From Bolinopsis microptera (taxonomy: Eukaryota > Ctenophora > Tentaculata > Lobata > Bolinopsidae), in NCBI RefSeq assembly GCF_026151205.1, contig NC_087074.1:17768712-17832711 (forward strand): 64,000 bases of DNA, written 5' to 3'. The position numbers and the translations under genes were made by a program. Below are positions 9,167 through 19,800 of this stretch, one piece after another. How positions within the stretch are numbered: the first letter of the stretch is position 1; each line of letters begins with the position of its first letter. Under the pieces are notes generated by a model. The model had not been told where the DNA came from and made no database searches. It worked only from the letters and a program-made list of their open reading frames with translations.

Positions 9167-11263
9167 CTAAAACCCAAGTTTTCTCTTTACCCTCTTCAAT
9201 ACAGCATTAATTCTTGATACCGGTCTAAAGTAATCCGGCCTCTTTAACTGAGCTCTATTTCTTAGAGAACGTCCTCCACTGACTACAGGCGTACTCTGTT
9301 CCTCAGGTAAGTAAGCTAGTGTACTGTTACTCTCCCCCAGCTCGACAGGACTTAAACTATCCTCTATCCCGGATGTAGGTTCCTCAACCCCTCTGCTCCA
9401 CCCGGGTGTGTAGAAAGATCCAAAACTTGATCCCGTCTTCTGGATCGGTGATGAAATGTGAATCGGAGTGTTAACCCTATCTGGTGTCTGAGGGTCATGT
9501 TGGATTGAAATGTCCTGACTTTCCGTTCTGAAAGGAAGTGTATATTCCGGTGATAGAGGTACGTCAGGAATATCAATATTCTGACTAGACAAGGTACTCT
9601 CTCGAACCACAAAACTCCCTCTCTCCACTTGCTCAGGCATCCACAACTCCTCGTCACTACTGCTATCACTATCCCCACTATCACTATCACTTCTCACCGT
9701 GTCTCTCATTATCTCATTCTTCCAGCCATGTGCTCCATCACCGATTACTATCTCGCTCCCACTACTACACACTTTGTTGTTCTCTCCCATACCGCACATG
9801 ACGTTATCTACGTCACTAATCACACCAAAACTATTCTCAGAGGATTCACTAACGGAATAAGCGTTGTGATCACGTGTAACATTACTGAAGGATTCACTAA
9901 CGGCTGAAGCGTTGTGATCACGTGTAACATTAATGAAGGATTCACTAACGGCTGAAGCGTTGTGATCACGTGTAACATTACTGAAGGATTCACTAACGGC
10001 TGAAGCGTTGTGATCACGTATAACATTACTGAAGGATTCACTAACGGCTGAAGCGTTGTGATCACGTGTAACATTACTGAAGGATTCACTAACGGCTGAA
10101 GCGTTGTGATCACGTGTAACATTACTGAAGGATTCACTAACGGCTGAAGCGTTGTGATCACGTGTAACATTACTGAAGGATTCACTAACGGCTGAAGCGT
10201 TGTGACTCAGAATGGTATTGACACCCGCAGACCTGGTAAACTCCTCTCCTCCCGATTTCTCATCTAGAATGACCTCTGTCTGGCACGATGCTTCCGCAAA
10301 ACTCCTTCTGAATGGAAATCTGCTTCGTCTGTCCTCCTCAGCATTAGACTTTGTCGCCTTTATCATGTTCAGCCCGTGACTCTCCAACAACTCATTCTGA
10401 GTCCATCTTTCACCACAGAACTTTTCTGCCTGACCCCTGTTCTCCTGAGCTTGTCTATCAATCGCAGTCCCTCTAACACCGATATCTTGACCTCTGATCC
10501 TCTGCACGCCGTGTATAAATTTCTTACCGCCTACAGGTTTCAATAGTGCGACGATCTTGTTTTTGCGGATCGTTATTGGCTCATCAGTAGAGTTAACACA
10601 CTTTATCGGGACCAATCTTTTATCAGAGTGCACAACTGCATGAGCGAATGAAATGCCCATGTCCCCAATACCTTGCTTGTACTGTGGCTTAATCACACCT
10701 TTAAAATTCACTCCTTTCGCCTGTAATTTTCCCCTGATGTACTGCACCGTGTTAGGAGGAATAATTGTGACCTTGCTACATCTAACTTTTATCTGCTGCT
10801 TGACATTCTCCGGCTTCTCCGTGAATGGTACACTATCTCCATTAGTCAGCACCAGTCTGCACTTGCTGTAGTCCAGAGTTACCCTATTTGACCTCAAAAA
10901 ATCATCTCCAATCAGGAATTCAGTGTCTAACAGATCAGTTACCACGAAGGAATGTACAAATTTACTGCCAGCAACTACCACCTGTAGCTCTAACTCTCCC
11001 CTGATTTGTATCTTGTCTTGAGAAAATGACTTCAATGTCATGCCACACGGTCGGATCCCGCTCTCTAGACCAAGTTCTCTCACAAAACCCGTGGAAACAA
11101 TACTCACAGCCGACCCGCTGTCAACAAAAAGGTAGGCTGCCACTCCTCTGCAACTCCCAGCCACCAAGATGTGCTCCCAGTTTACTGCATTTATCTCCTT
11201 CTGCTCCCCAGATGATTTTGATTGCGACTGACGGGGAATTAATTTTGTCCAGTCGCACGCTAG
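9167..11263 (-). CDS. Retrotransposon protease-containing polyprotein (no RT or integrase)
   Basis: The open frame runs from the gag frameshift site to a stop at 9167, about 698 codons. No ATG lies near its start, so it is probably made as a -1 frameshift extension of gag. Near the N-terminus is an aspartic-protease active site, LFVDSGSAVSIVS, followed about 75 residues later by the partner segment EFLIGDDFLRS and LDYSKCRLVL, matching retropepsins of Gypsy-like elements. The middle (9845-10205) is eight tandem 16-residue repeats of DHNASAVSESFSNVTR. The C-terminal third is S/E/P-rich, with an SDSDSGDSDSSSDEE acidic stretch. Nothing resembles the YxDD of reverse transcriptase or an integrase HHCC or DDE. 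The role of the long non-enzymatic tail is unknown. Confidence 0.8.
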   Translation of the reverse strand, partial: LACDWTKLIPRQSQSKSSGEQKEINAVNWEHILVAGSCRGVAAYLFVDSGSAVSIVSTGFVRELGLESGIRPCGMTLKSFSQDKIQIRGELELQVVVAGSKFVHSFVVTDLLDTEFLIGDDFLRSNRVTLDYSKCRLVLTNGDSVPFTEKPENVKQQIKVRCSKVTIIPPNTVQYIRGKLQAKGVNFKGVIKPQYKQGIGDMGISFAHAVVHSDKRLVPIKCVNSTDEPITIRKNKIVALLKPVGGKKFIHGVQRIRGQDIGVRGTAIDRQAQENRGQAEKFCGERWTQNELLESHGLNMIKATKSNAEEDRRSRFPFRRSFAEASCQTEVILDEKSGGEEFTRSAGVNTILSHNASAVSESFSNVTRDHNASAVSESFSNVTRDHNASAVSESFSNVTRDHNASAVSESFSNVIRDHNASAVSESFSNVTRDHNASAVSESFINVTRDHNASAVSESFSNVTRDHNAYSVSESSENSFGVISDVDNVMCGMGENNKVCSSGSEIVIGDGAHGWKNEIMRDTVRSDSDSGDSDSSSDEELWMPEQVERGSFVVRESTLSSQNIDIPDVPLSPEYTLPFRTESQDISIQHDPQTPDRVNTPIHISSPIQKTGSSFGSFYTPGWSRGVEEPTSGIEDSLSPVELGESNSTLAYLPEEQSTPVVSGGRSLRNRAQLKRPDYFRPVSRINAVLKRVKRKLGF
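9845..10205 (-). repeat. 48-bp coding tandem repeat
   Basis: Seven to eight copies encoding DHNASAVSESFSNVTR inside the protease polyprotein. Copies differ by only one or two bases and all keep frame, indicating recent expansion within an open reading frame. Confidence 0.95.
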
Positions 11264-12592
11264 TTTAAATGGTCTCTCTGCATTCCATACTGTTCAGTTT
11301 CTGTGGGTCTGTACTGCCCTCCTCGTCCTCCAGATTGCCCTCTGTCGACGTTGCAGAATCTTTGAATGTGACCCTCACCGTGACAATTATAACAAATCAA
11401 TGGCCTGCAACTCTCTCCTCTACTCGCACCTCTATCCGCCCCTCTACTCGCTCCTCTACTCGCACCTCTACTCGCTCCTCTGCTGCTCTGCTCAACCGGA
11501 CCCACTCTTCTCCTGCAAACACTGGCAACGTGCCCTTTACCTTCACACAGCTGGCACACTATATTGCTCCAACACGAGTCAGCCTTGTGACCCTTCTTCC
11601 CACACATTTGACAGTCATTCTCATCCTCTTCTTTCTCACCTTGCCTGCCAACACCATAAGTAGGTGCCCTGAATTCCAGTGTATTTATTGGATCACTGTC
11701 AAGCTCTCCCTCTACTGCCTTGGATATGTGTTCCTCCTGTACAGCTAAACGGATCACACTATCAAAATCCTCTGTCTCCGTGTTCATCTGAAGGAGCCGT
11801 CTTTTAATAGCAGGGTCTCTCACGCCCTGTATCAACACAGTGATACCTGCACTCTCTCTCTCCACAGCTCTCGGGTAAATCTTCTCAGCAGTGTCCTGTA
11901 TTCTCTCTGCGAACTGCTCTACGCTCTCTAACGCTTCCTGTCTCATCTTGTGAAACGTTGTTCTCATAATTCTCGCATCAGTAGCGGGATATAGCTCTCG
12001 TTTCACCGCACTGATCAGCATTTTCACGTCACCTCTCTCCTCACTCAACAGCCGAATGTTCTTGACTTTCTTGAACTTTGCATCGTCTTCTATCTGATTT
12101 GCTAGCCTCAAGTCTAGATTGTCCTTTACTCCGCATAACAGGACCCATTGCTCGAATCTCTGTAAGAATGTACAAAAGTCATCATTCTTCCTATACCTAG
12201 GCGCCTTACACTTCATCGTGTATACTCCCTTATCTCTCTCTGTATTTCCGGGTTGCAAATCATCACTCTCAGTAGTTCTCACTCTTTCTTGAAATAAGTT
12301 GCTCGTGTGCTCCAACTTTACTTCTTGATCCCTCATCAATCCCTCTCGCTCAAGTTCTGCGTCCTGTCTCCACTTGATCATATCTCTCTCCAACTCTCTC
12401 ACTCTGCTCAAACACTCCTCTCTCTTCTCGCTCAAATCAAACAACTCCACCTTCTTTTCTTTTATCTGATCCTTATCATCATCCGAGTCTAATTTCTTCA
12501 TTTCCATTTTCATTTCCACCATCTCATCCAAAATTAGCTCACTCTTTTCTGCCAGTTCCTTCAGATTCTTTTCCATCTCTACGAGTCCAGAC
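11260..12592 (-). CDS. Retrotransposon Gag with three CCHC zinc knuckles
   Basis: I chose the ATG at 12592 (MSGLVEMEKN) because the upstream in-frame ATG at 12642 lies inside the LTR; the protein is then about 443 residues. Residues ~10-110 are a charged coiled coil rich in E/K/M. A Gag-like helical capsid region follows (RYRKNDDFCTFLQRFEQW, then FHKMRQEALESVEQFAERI, the usual F..m.Q...EsV..fa..l pattern). The C-terminal third has three nucleic-acid-binding zinc knuckles of form C-x2-C-x4-H-x4-C: CQMCGKKGHKADSC, CQLCEGKGHVASVC and CYNCHGEGHIQRFC, separated by an SRGA repeat. It packages element RNA into particles by family knowledge. It ends at TAG (11260-11262) right after the slippery heptamer. 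Confidence 0.88.
11263..11269 (-). promoter_or_regulatory. Candidate -1 ribosomal frameshift site T_TTA_AAC at the gag stop
   Basis: In the gag frame the last codons read CAT TTA AAC TAG. The heptamer T TTA AAC is in the exact X_XXY_YYZ register of canonical -1 slippery sites, and the next triplet is the gag stop. Slipping back one base continues CTA GCG TGC into the protease frame without a stop. I have not established a downstream pseudoknot. Confidence 0.75.
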
Positions 12593-12622
12593 ATGGTACC
12601 ACTTTTCCTAGGTTCTCCAGAT

Positions 12623-13394
12623 AGTGTAAAATAAGATGGCACCTAGACCAGTCCTCCCGGGCGTACCAATGGTATACAGTGCCTGCTCACAAATCCTCTC
12701 ACACTACACACTATACTCTCAGTCGTTCTTAGCGACTGACAACCGCAATAACTCACAATATCTAAGTATTGAACTCTACGTTAATATAACAAATACGATA
12801 TTCTAGTACCGTACACGGAATTAACAGAAAGGGATACTAAGGTGTTAATATCGAGAATATGAGTCAAATGGGAAATATAAACTCGTTACGAACGCTAGTA
12901 GAACCACTAAACTCTTAGAACTTGCACTTACTCTGAATTGACTGAAACACGATCTTCGAGTATCGAAAGCTTACTAATTTACCCCACACGGAAATAGGTG
13001 AGGCAACTTTAATTTGAACGGTATAATGTGGTATAATTCGTTCCTACGCTAGTGTTGAACAAGGGAAACAGTTGAATCGATTAATAACGTTCGAATGATG
13101 AATATAAAGATATTATCAACAATCACAACTTAAACTGTGGCAAGACGGGCCACGTTGGGCGTTCTAGATCAGCGGTTAACACTTTGATTAAACACGTCAC
13201 CTAAAGAGCTTTTCCAGAACTAATCCTAACGTGTCCAGAAATGCGTTATCGACACGCGCCACGTGATACCACGTGGTCACTTAACTACCTAAATCTACAC
13301 TCATTACTAACGGTCATATTAATCACTAAATTACAATCTACACAACTGCTAAAACTACTCTAAAACTGCTGCAAACAGCCTACATATTACACTA
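12623..13394 (-). repeat. 5' LTR (right copy, about 772 bp)
   Basis: Same ends as the left LTR. The section from about 13081 to 13394 is identical by eye to 7238-7551, whereas 12690-13060 is diverged and about 150 bp longer than the matching part of the left copy. Confidence 0.9.
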
Positions 13395-13399
13395 TTAAT

Positions 13400-14515
13400 A
13401 TGATAATTATAAGCGCCCAATACTCTTGCCAAGTACAAGTAAAATCCGGGCTTTCTAAAACAATTTGTTAAAATTCGCCCAAATTCGCCATTTTTATAAA
13501 ACTAGAGAATCAAGACATTTAGATTTCATCGAATCAAGCCATTTACTCATTTAAACTCAGATTTATTTACAAATTGCGATGTTTATGTTTTAGCAAAAAC
13601 ATCGATTAAAATACGCAATGCACCACTAACTAAAGTGAAACGTCCATGAGTCACATGCATAGACTGACAAGTGATTAAAATGAGTAATATGTAAAAGGGC
13701 CGTACAAACATGAAAGTTGTGACCCACCGTAGATGGCACCCACACTGCATGCATGATTGGATATCCTTTTGATTACCTCAGAACACCAATTAGTCCTAAT
13801 TCAGTTTTGCTGTTAAAGTGTGCCTTTACTAGTTTAGCCGGCCGCTTGTTCTCAGCTGAACATACAGTCAGTACCCGCTGTCAGAACCATGCCAGATTAA
13901 CATTTAATAACAGCAAAGCTGCATTTTATTAAAGGTCGCTTTCTCTTCTATCTGCAGCAAGATCGCTGTCACCTATGTGCAGCGATCAGTTCCCAGGTTC
14001 TTTTTCTCGAGATCCCTGCAGACCACTTAGCAGAATACGTATAATCGTATAATATACGCTGCTTGTAGAGCTTTGTTTGTGCAGTGCATTTTATGCGATG
14101 CTATATATCTTACACTAGATCCAGTGTCCAGCACTGTACAGGAGGGTTCAACTCTAGGTAAATGCGAATGTTTGACAATACAAAGTCAAAATAGCACCCT
14201 TCCTTTGTTAAACAGCAGTGTATCTGTCATTGGGGAGGCCATTAGTGTACATTTTCACATTAACTTGCTTTAGAACCCTCTACCTTTGTTACATTCCGTT
14301 AGTTTTAAAGTTGTTCGCAGCCTTTTGTACGGCTGCTTTGAAAAAATGTATCGTCACAAAATTTTAAATGGGTTAAGTTTTAGTAGCGTCTTTTTATTTT
14401 GTGTTCTGGCACGTGCCATATTGTACTGATTTGGTCGATAAACACATTGACAACACAGTGGCCCCACTAACAAAGTACATTTATTAGAAAATGATAACTT
14501 GATGGTGAAACAGAG
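13400..14515. other. Intergenic, no gene seen
   Basis: AT-rich unique-looking sequence between the LTR element and the acidic-repeat gene. Short frames lack family features. It presumably carries the upstream region of the 14516 gene. Confidence 0.5.
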
Positions 14516-16093
14516 ATGGAAGAGATAGCAGAGCGAACAGAAGAGGCTGTTGACTCAGTCCTCCTAGGCGCTGATGACGTCACACACTCCCTTCATGACG
14601 TCACATATGATGTCGTCATAAAGACGTCCACGTTTATCGCCTCCTATCTTATCTACTTGCTTATAATGTGCATCGTGCTTGATTTCTGGGACAAGTTGAA
14701 AGAGCCTACTAAACAGTTTCTCCGGTCAAAGATTGAGAAGTACGTCGACCAGCGGACATTGACAGAGTTCTTCAAACAATATACAGACAGACGAACTAAA
14801 GGACAGGATAGGGACACTCCCCCTGATCAACTAGTAGTCGAGAACAAGAATAGCCTCATATTAGCTGAGACACAATCGGAAGCGCAGATTATAACAGAAC
14901 AGCAAGTTGATGCACCTGCAAGTGAAGAGTGGGATTCTGCAAGTCAGGAGAATTATGATGATCCGGTAACAGCCGCAGAAGTCAGTGAAGTTGATGATAA
15001 GGAAACAGTCGTAGAGAAAGAAGATTTTGATCGGTTAGAAGTTGCAGAGAAGGAAGATGAAGATCAAATAACAGCCGTAGAGAAGGAAGATGAAGATCAT
15101 GTAGGAAATCTTGTGGATATCGAAGATGATAGTCAAATTATAGCAGCTGTAGAGAAGGAAGATGAGGATCAAATATCAGCCGTAGTTGATGATGTCCAGC
15201 TATTGGTTGATGTTGACGATCAGGTTACTGCAGTAGAAAAGGAAGATGATCAAATAGCAGCCGTAGTTGAGAAGGAAGATGATGTCCAGCTATATGTTGA
15301 TGTTGACGATCAGGTTACTCCTGTAGGAGGGGAAGATGATCAAATATCAGCCGTAGTTGATGATGTCCAGCTATTGGTTGATGTTGACGATCAGGTTACT
15401 GCAGTAGAAATGGAAGATGATCAAATAGCAGCCGTAGTTGAGAAGGAAGATGATGTCCAGCTATTGGTTGATGTTGACGACCAGGTTACTCCTGTAGGAG
15501 GGGAAGATGATCAAATAGCAGCCGTAGTTGAGAAGGAAGATGATGTCCAGGTATTGGTTGAAGTTGACGACCAGGTTACTCCTGTAGGAGGGGAAGATGA
15601 TCAAATAGCAGCCGTAGTTGAGAAGGAAGATGATGTCCAGGTATTGGTTGAAGTTGACGACCAGGTTACTCCTGTAGAAGGGGAAGATGATCAAATAGCA
15701 GCCGTAGTTAAAAAGGAAGATGATGTCCAGGCATTGGTTGAAGTTGACGACCAGGTTACTCCTGTAGAAGGAGAAGATGATCAAATAGCAGCCGTAGTTG
15801 AGAAGGAAGATGTTGATCATATTACTGCCGTAGTTGAGAAGAAATATGATGTCCAGGAAGAAAATCTCGTGGATATCGAAGACGATAGTCAGATAGCAGC
15901 TGTAGAGGGTGAGACAGGGAGAGGGCAGGATAACTGTGAAGAAATTTCTGGTGTGATTGAAGAAGATAACCAACTTGTTAGCGGAGATAAAGATAAGCCG
16001 TTGAGCGAAGCAGAAGTTGAAATCTTTGTCCAGGATACCATCAGCAAGGCTGTCCAGCAGTACCAGTCCGAGAAACAATCTAAAGATGCTTAA
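14516..16093 (+). CDS. Single-pass membrane protein with long acidic tandem repeats
   Basis: A 525-residue single-exon frame, not recognised as a known family. Residues 1-32 are acidic and soluble. Residues ~33-56 (VVIKTSTFIASYLIYLLIMC onward) are a clear transmembrane helix, followed by a basic juxtamembrane segment (DKLKEPTKQFLRSKIEKYVD). From ~150 to 450 the protein is made of repeats of about 30 residues built on EDDQIAAVVEKEDD and VQLLVDVDDQVTPVGG (DNA 15180-15830), extremely rich in D, E and V. The C-terminus returns to non-repetitive sequence. The topology resembles an anchored acidic stalk, possibly ion-binding, but that is inference. AATAAA at 16130-16135 lies 37 bases after the stop. 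The ATG at 14516 gives a frame consistent with the hydrophobic segment; an upstream non-coding exon is possible. Confidence 0.65.
   Translation: MEEIAERTEEAVDSVLLGADDVTHSLHDVTYDVVIKTSTFIASYLIYLLIMCIVLDFWDKLKEPTKQFLRSKIEKYVDQRTLTEFFKQYTDRRTKGQDRDTPPDQLVVENKNSLILAETQSEAQIITEQQVDAPASEEWDSASQENYDDPVTAAEVSEVDDKETVVEKEDFDRLEVAEKEDEDQITAVEKEDEDHVGNLVDIEDDSQIIAAVEKEDEDQISAVVDDVQLLVDVDDQVTAVEKEDDQIAAVVEKEDDVQLYVDVDDQVTPVGGEDDQISAVVDDVQLLVDVDDQVTAVEMEDDQIAAVVEKEDDVQLLVDVDDQVTPVGGEDDQIAAVVEKEDDVQVLVEVDDQVTPVGGEDDQIAAVVEKEDDVQVLVEVDDQVTPVEGEDDQIAAVVKKEDDVQALVEVDDQVTPVEGEDDQIAAVVEKEDVDHITAVVEKKYDVQEENLVDIEDDSQIAAVEGETGRGQDNCEEISGVIEEDNQLVSGDKDKPLSEAEVEIFVQDTISKAVQQYQSEKQSKDA
15180..15830 (+). repeat. ~90-bp coding tandem repeat (acidic)
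   Basis: In-frame repeats within the acidic membrane protein. Short forms lacking the VEKED segment alternate with full forms in the first half, and the second half is more homogeneous, pointing to recent expansion at the 3' side. Confidence 0.9.
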
Positions 16094-16129
16094 TTAAGCA
16101 ACATACCAGACATTGGAAAATTGACTATG

Positions 16130-16135
16130 AATAAA
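16130..16135 (+). terminator. Poly(A) signal AATAAA
   Basis: Canonical hexamer 37 bases beyond the stop of the acidic-repeat membrane protein. 16136-16880 shows no further gene. Confidence 0.5.
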
Positions 16136-16880
16136 TTTTTGGAGTTTTAAACTCATTTTAAAGTTTGCTATTGTATTTTAATGGTGTAAAATTTTAACTG
16201 CGCTGTCGATTAAATGCTGTCGAAATAGCTGCACTTCTTGGGCATGATTCGAGATTTTTCCGGATTTATCACAAGAACTTTAAAATTTGGTGTTGGCATG
16301 TTTTATCTATGTCTCATTTGATAGACTTGGTCTTATCTTACTTTGGTTGAGATTCGATTCAAATCGTTCTGTATTATCTGATCTTGATAGTATTAACGAT
16401 AATCTATGCATGAACCAATAAAAACTATGAGAATAATTGCAAATAATTCAATTTATAAAATATATATATACATACAACATATTTAGTAGTTACAGAAGTC
16501 TTAAATTGGCTACAGTGGACCGTTGGCGTAGCTTTTCCTTAAACGAAAATAAATCTTATAAATTGATGTAATTCTTCGAAGGTATTAATATTAAACGACA
16601 TAAAATAATTTCCATGCCCGATGTGGCAAGATAACGTTACTGTTAGCTGTTAAATTAAAAACAACAGAAACTTCTTCGACTGGAAAAAGTTAGTGATCCT
16701 ATATTTAATCGGCATCATTCCTGTGTGACGTCTGTGTAAAAGTACACCTTTTCTAGTGCCTCTGTAATTCATCGCTACCAACTTTGATTTTGAAGGTTTC
16801 ACCGTCACCAAGACGCTGTCTTATTTGAACTTAAGGAGCCTATATGATTGAACTAACATAACCTAGTTGAACTAGCGAGA

Positions 16881-19800
16881 CTACAAAGTGTCTTCAAACT
16901 CCATTTCATTGTCAGGATGTACAAACTCATCCTCCTCCTCGGCTCTAGAATCAAACCCTGACCTGTCAGCCATTCTCAACAAGTTAACCAGCTCATTCAA
17001 CACGTGCTCAAATATCTTGGGGTTCACATTCTTTGCGATCAGTTGCAGGATCACACGGCCCGAGGTTCCTGATTTCCTCCAGATCTCCGAGTAAGCGGGT
17101 TCATCCCGGAGGAAGGCTGTAGCGAGTAGGTTCCTGTAAGCTCCCTCGATGAAGCAGAGGTTGCTGAGGGCTATCAGGACAGAGAGAACGTTAACGATAA
17201 CAGTGATAACCATCCCTCCCCAGTAGATTAGGAAGAGATATTGGTTAATAACGTTGGCCGCTAAAACGCACATTCCTTGCTCTTCTTCAATTCCTGCAAC
17301 ACGCTAGCTTGTCAGCACTCACAAACCGGGATCAAGCAAAGCATGGTGCCTTTATTGGCCCAGTTCACGGTTGGGTACAGTTTTGGTTTTTTAATTAAAT
17401 AATGAATGAATGTCTACCAAAAATATCACTCACCTGCGACAAAAATGATCACTATTTTCGCATAACTTCTTTTAATATCTTTTAATTAAACACAAAATTC
17501 TGTCACCGAGCTTCTAAGAAAATATTTACCTGTAGCTCCCCAGCGTTTTATCTCACAGGAAGCCATCTTTGGGAAGAGCTTGTCTTGTATCAGACTTTTG
17601 TAATCCTCGCCAGGCTGAGATAAGAATTAAGTTAATCTCTCGATAAAAACCTTGGTCACATCAGTTTCACTCAGTGTAACTCAGTGTGAGTATTCTCCTT
17701 CTCATTAATATGTTGATCACATGAGCTGTAACATAGTGTAAACATGAGTGTGTAACATGAGTATAAATAGAAAACAAAACTCTCGAGAAAGCACGACCGT
17801 AAAGCAAGAAAAAAATAGCATTGTCATTGTCACATGGTCACTGTCACGTCATGGTCATTGTCACTACCTCTGATTCTTCAGCAGCCCAGTCAAGCCCGTA
17901 ACTCATGAAGCTGCCAATGTGGAACATCTTCTCGGTCAGCCAGAAGAGGATAACAGAAAAGAGGAGATAGCAGGATTTAGTGAGCATGATGGAGAAGAAG
18001 AGGAGGTGCTTCTCTACTCTCTTTCCGTAGTACTGGTCGGTGTGGATGTAGGCGTGAACCCGAACGTATAGCCACCTGGGGTTAGATGAATAACATACAG
18101 ATCGTAGAACAATAATTAAAACCAAGTGTCTGGCTTTGACATGACGAGTTATACAGGACAGAAAACAGGGGTTATGCAGGACGGAAACTCAAGATTAAAA
18201 ACAGGAATAAAAAGAGCTACTGACCTGGCAGCCTTTTTAGTGAGCATGTCTAGTTCTTCTGCTGTCTCCACTGGATTGTGTAACATTGATATCACCGGCT
18301 TCAGGTCACCCATACCTGCAAGGTACATCAAATAAAACGTCAGAGTTATATCGCCATTTAGAAATTGTCATCGTCTTCTAAGCTATAAAAGTATAAAGGA
18401 GTAGGTATATACTTATAGACTATAGAGCTCATATCATCCTCAATGTTTTGAGTAGAATGAGAGAATGCTGTGTTCGGATTTAGTATTCAAGATTTATAAT
18501 TTCGTCAAAAGAATTTCCAAATCTGTTTAACTAGCTCCTACCGAAGAATTTGAACATCATGTAGGGTAGGAAGAAAGCGCAGGAAGCGGTCCAGAAGTAG
18601 AATGCAGTAAACTGGTACCAAGAATGGTAAACTCTGTGATAGAAGGATTCAAACGTTGAAGCAATGAAATATGTAAAAAAGCAGAAAATCATAGCCCAAA
18701 TAAAGTTCAGATCTCAACGTCAAGCAACTACTATTACCTCTGAAATTTGGCGTATTTCTTTTCCAAAGGGCAAACAATCCTGCCTCCGTTGTCGAGAATT
18801 TTATCCAAGCAGCCTGGTACATCTTCAGGAAATACTCCTGAGGAAGCTCGTGTATAGACTTTAGATTAACTTTTTAGCTAGTTAATACGCATTATCATTA
18901 TGCAGGTAAGAAGTTAACTAACGAAAATAATAATTAATAGTGAAAATGATTGAAATTTCTTCTCGGTGTCATTAAATAATGGCCCTCATAGTATTCTTTA
19001 ATTTAAGCTACCAAGTTGTCACGAACCCGGGTAAGGCAAAATGGAGCTGTGGTAGTCGTAGCCTTCTCTTAGAGTGTAGATCCCTTGCGTCCAACAATAA
19101 TCCTTCGCAAACTCAACCGGAACCTGAGTAACACATTACTGTATTAACAGTATTTTGATAAATCAACGATATTTCACAAGTAGACGATGCACTGAAGCTA
19201 ACTCCACTTAAAGTTGGTGATTCGCTTGCCAAAAATAGACTCGAACACAACAAAAATCACGGATAATTTGGACGTGAACTCGTTTTTACAAGTGGGAGTT
19301 TGGGATGGGAGCTGTTTTAAGGCATCTCTTAAATAAATAAAGCCTCTTCTTGATCTTAATGCTGATACATCATAATTTTAGTAGACGGCATGTTCCTTTA
19401 GGTGGGTGGAGTTAGCTTCAACTTTAGTGCCTCATTGCCTCTTATTCCCATGTGAAATCGTTAACGTGCCGGTCTAACGGCACATTTACACTGCACTTGT
19501 TAGCTCCGTGAAACAGAAATTAGTTTACATTGGAAAATGGAAATCCAATCATAATGCCCTGTAGCCAAAAGCTTTTCCGTTGTCGATATGGAAAATTGTA
19601 AACTAAAGCTTAAGTTAGTCTAGATCGCTGAATTTCTATTTAAATATGCCACTGAAGTCCTACAGTGACTGCACATGAACCCGGACCATGTCATATGGAG
19701 GTTTTAAAAATTAATCTGCCTGCTCTGACCTCAGTAAGTCTTGCCCCACACGCACACAACATGATCACTAATGTAATATTTAATAAAAACGCGGATTCCA

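Larger units (their letters stand above)
6924..13399 (-). mobile_element. LTR retrotransposon with gag and protease only, 5-bp target-site duplication
   Basis: Two direct LTRs (6929-7551 and 12623-13394) flank a minus-strand interior. The flanks carry a 5-bp direct repeat TTAAT at 6924-6928 and 13395-13399, consistent with integrase-made target duplication. LTR ends are inverted (AGTGTAA ... TTACACTA). In element order the parts are: 5' LTR (right), a ~30-nt leader, gag (12592-11260), a protease-containing frame (to 9167), a ~1.6-kb non-coding region with a 39-bp minisatellite, and 3' LTR (left). A purine run (GGGGGA in element sense) precedes the 3' LTR. A TGG two bases after the 5' LTR could start a primer-binding site, but I cannot assign the tRNA. 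There is no reverse transcriptase, RNase H or integrase, so transposition would need proteins in trans. Confidence 0.9.

Noticed and set aside
12593-12642. Upstream ATG of gag at 12642
   Set aside because: It lies inside the 5' LTR. The ATG at 12592 is the first after the LTR and begins the conserved-looking charged coil.
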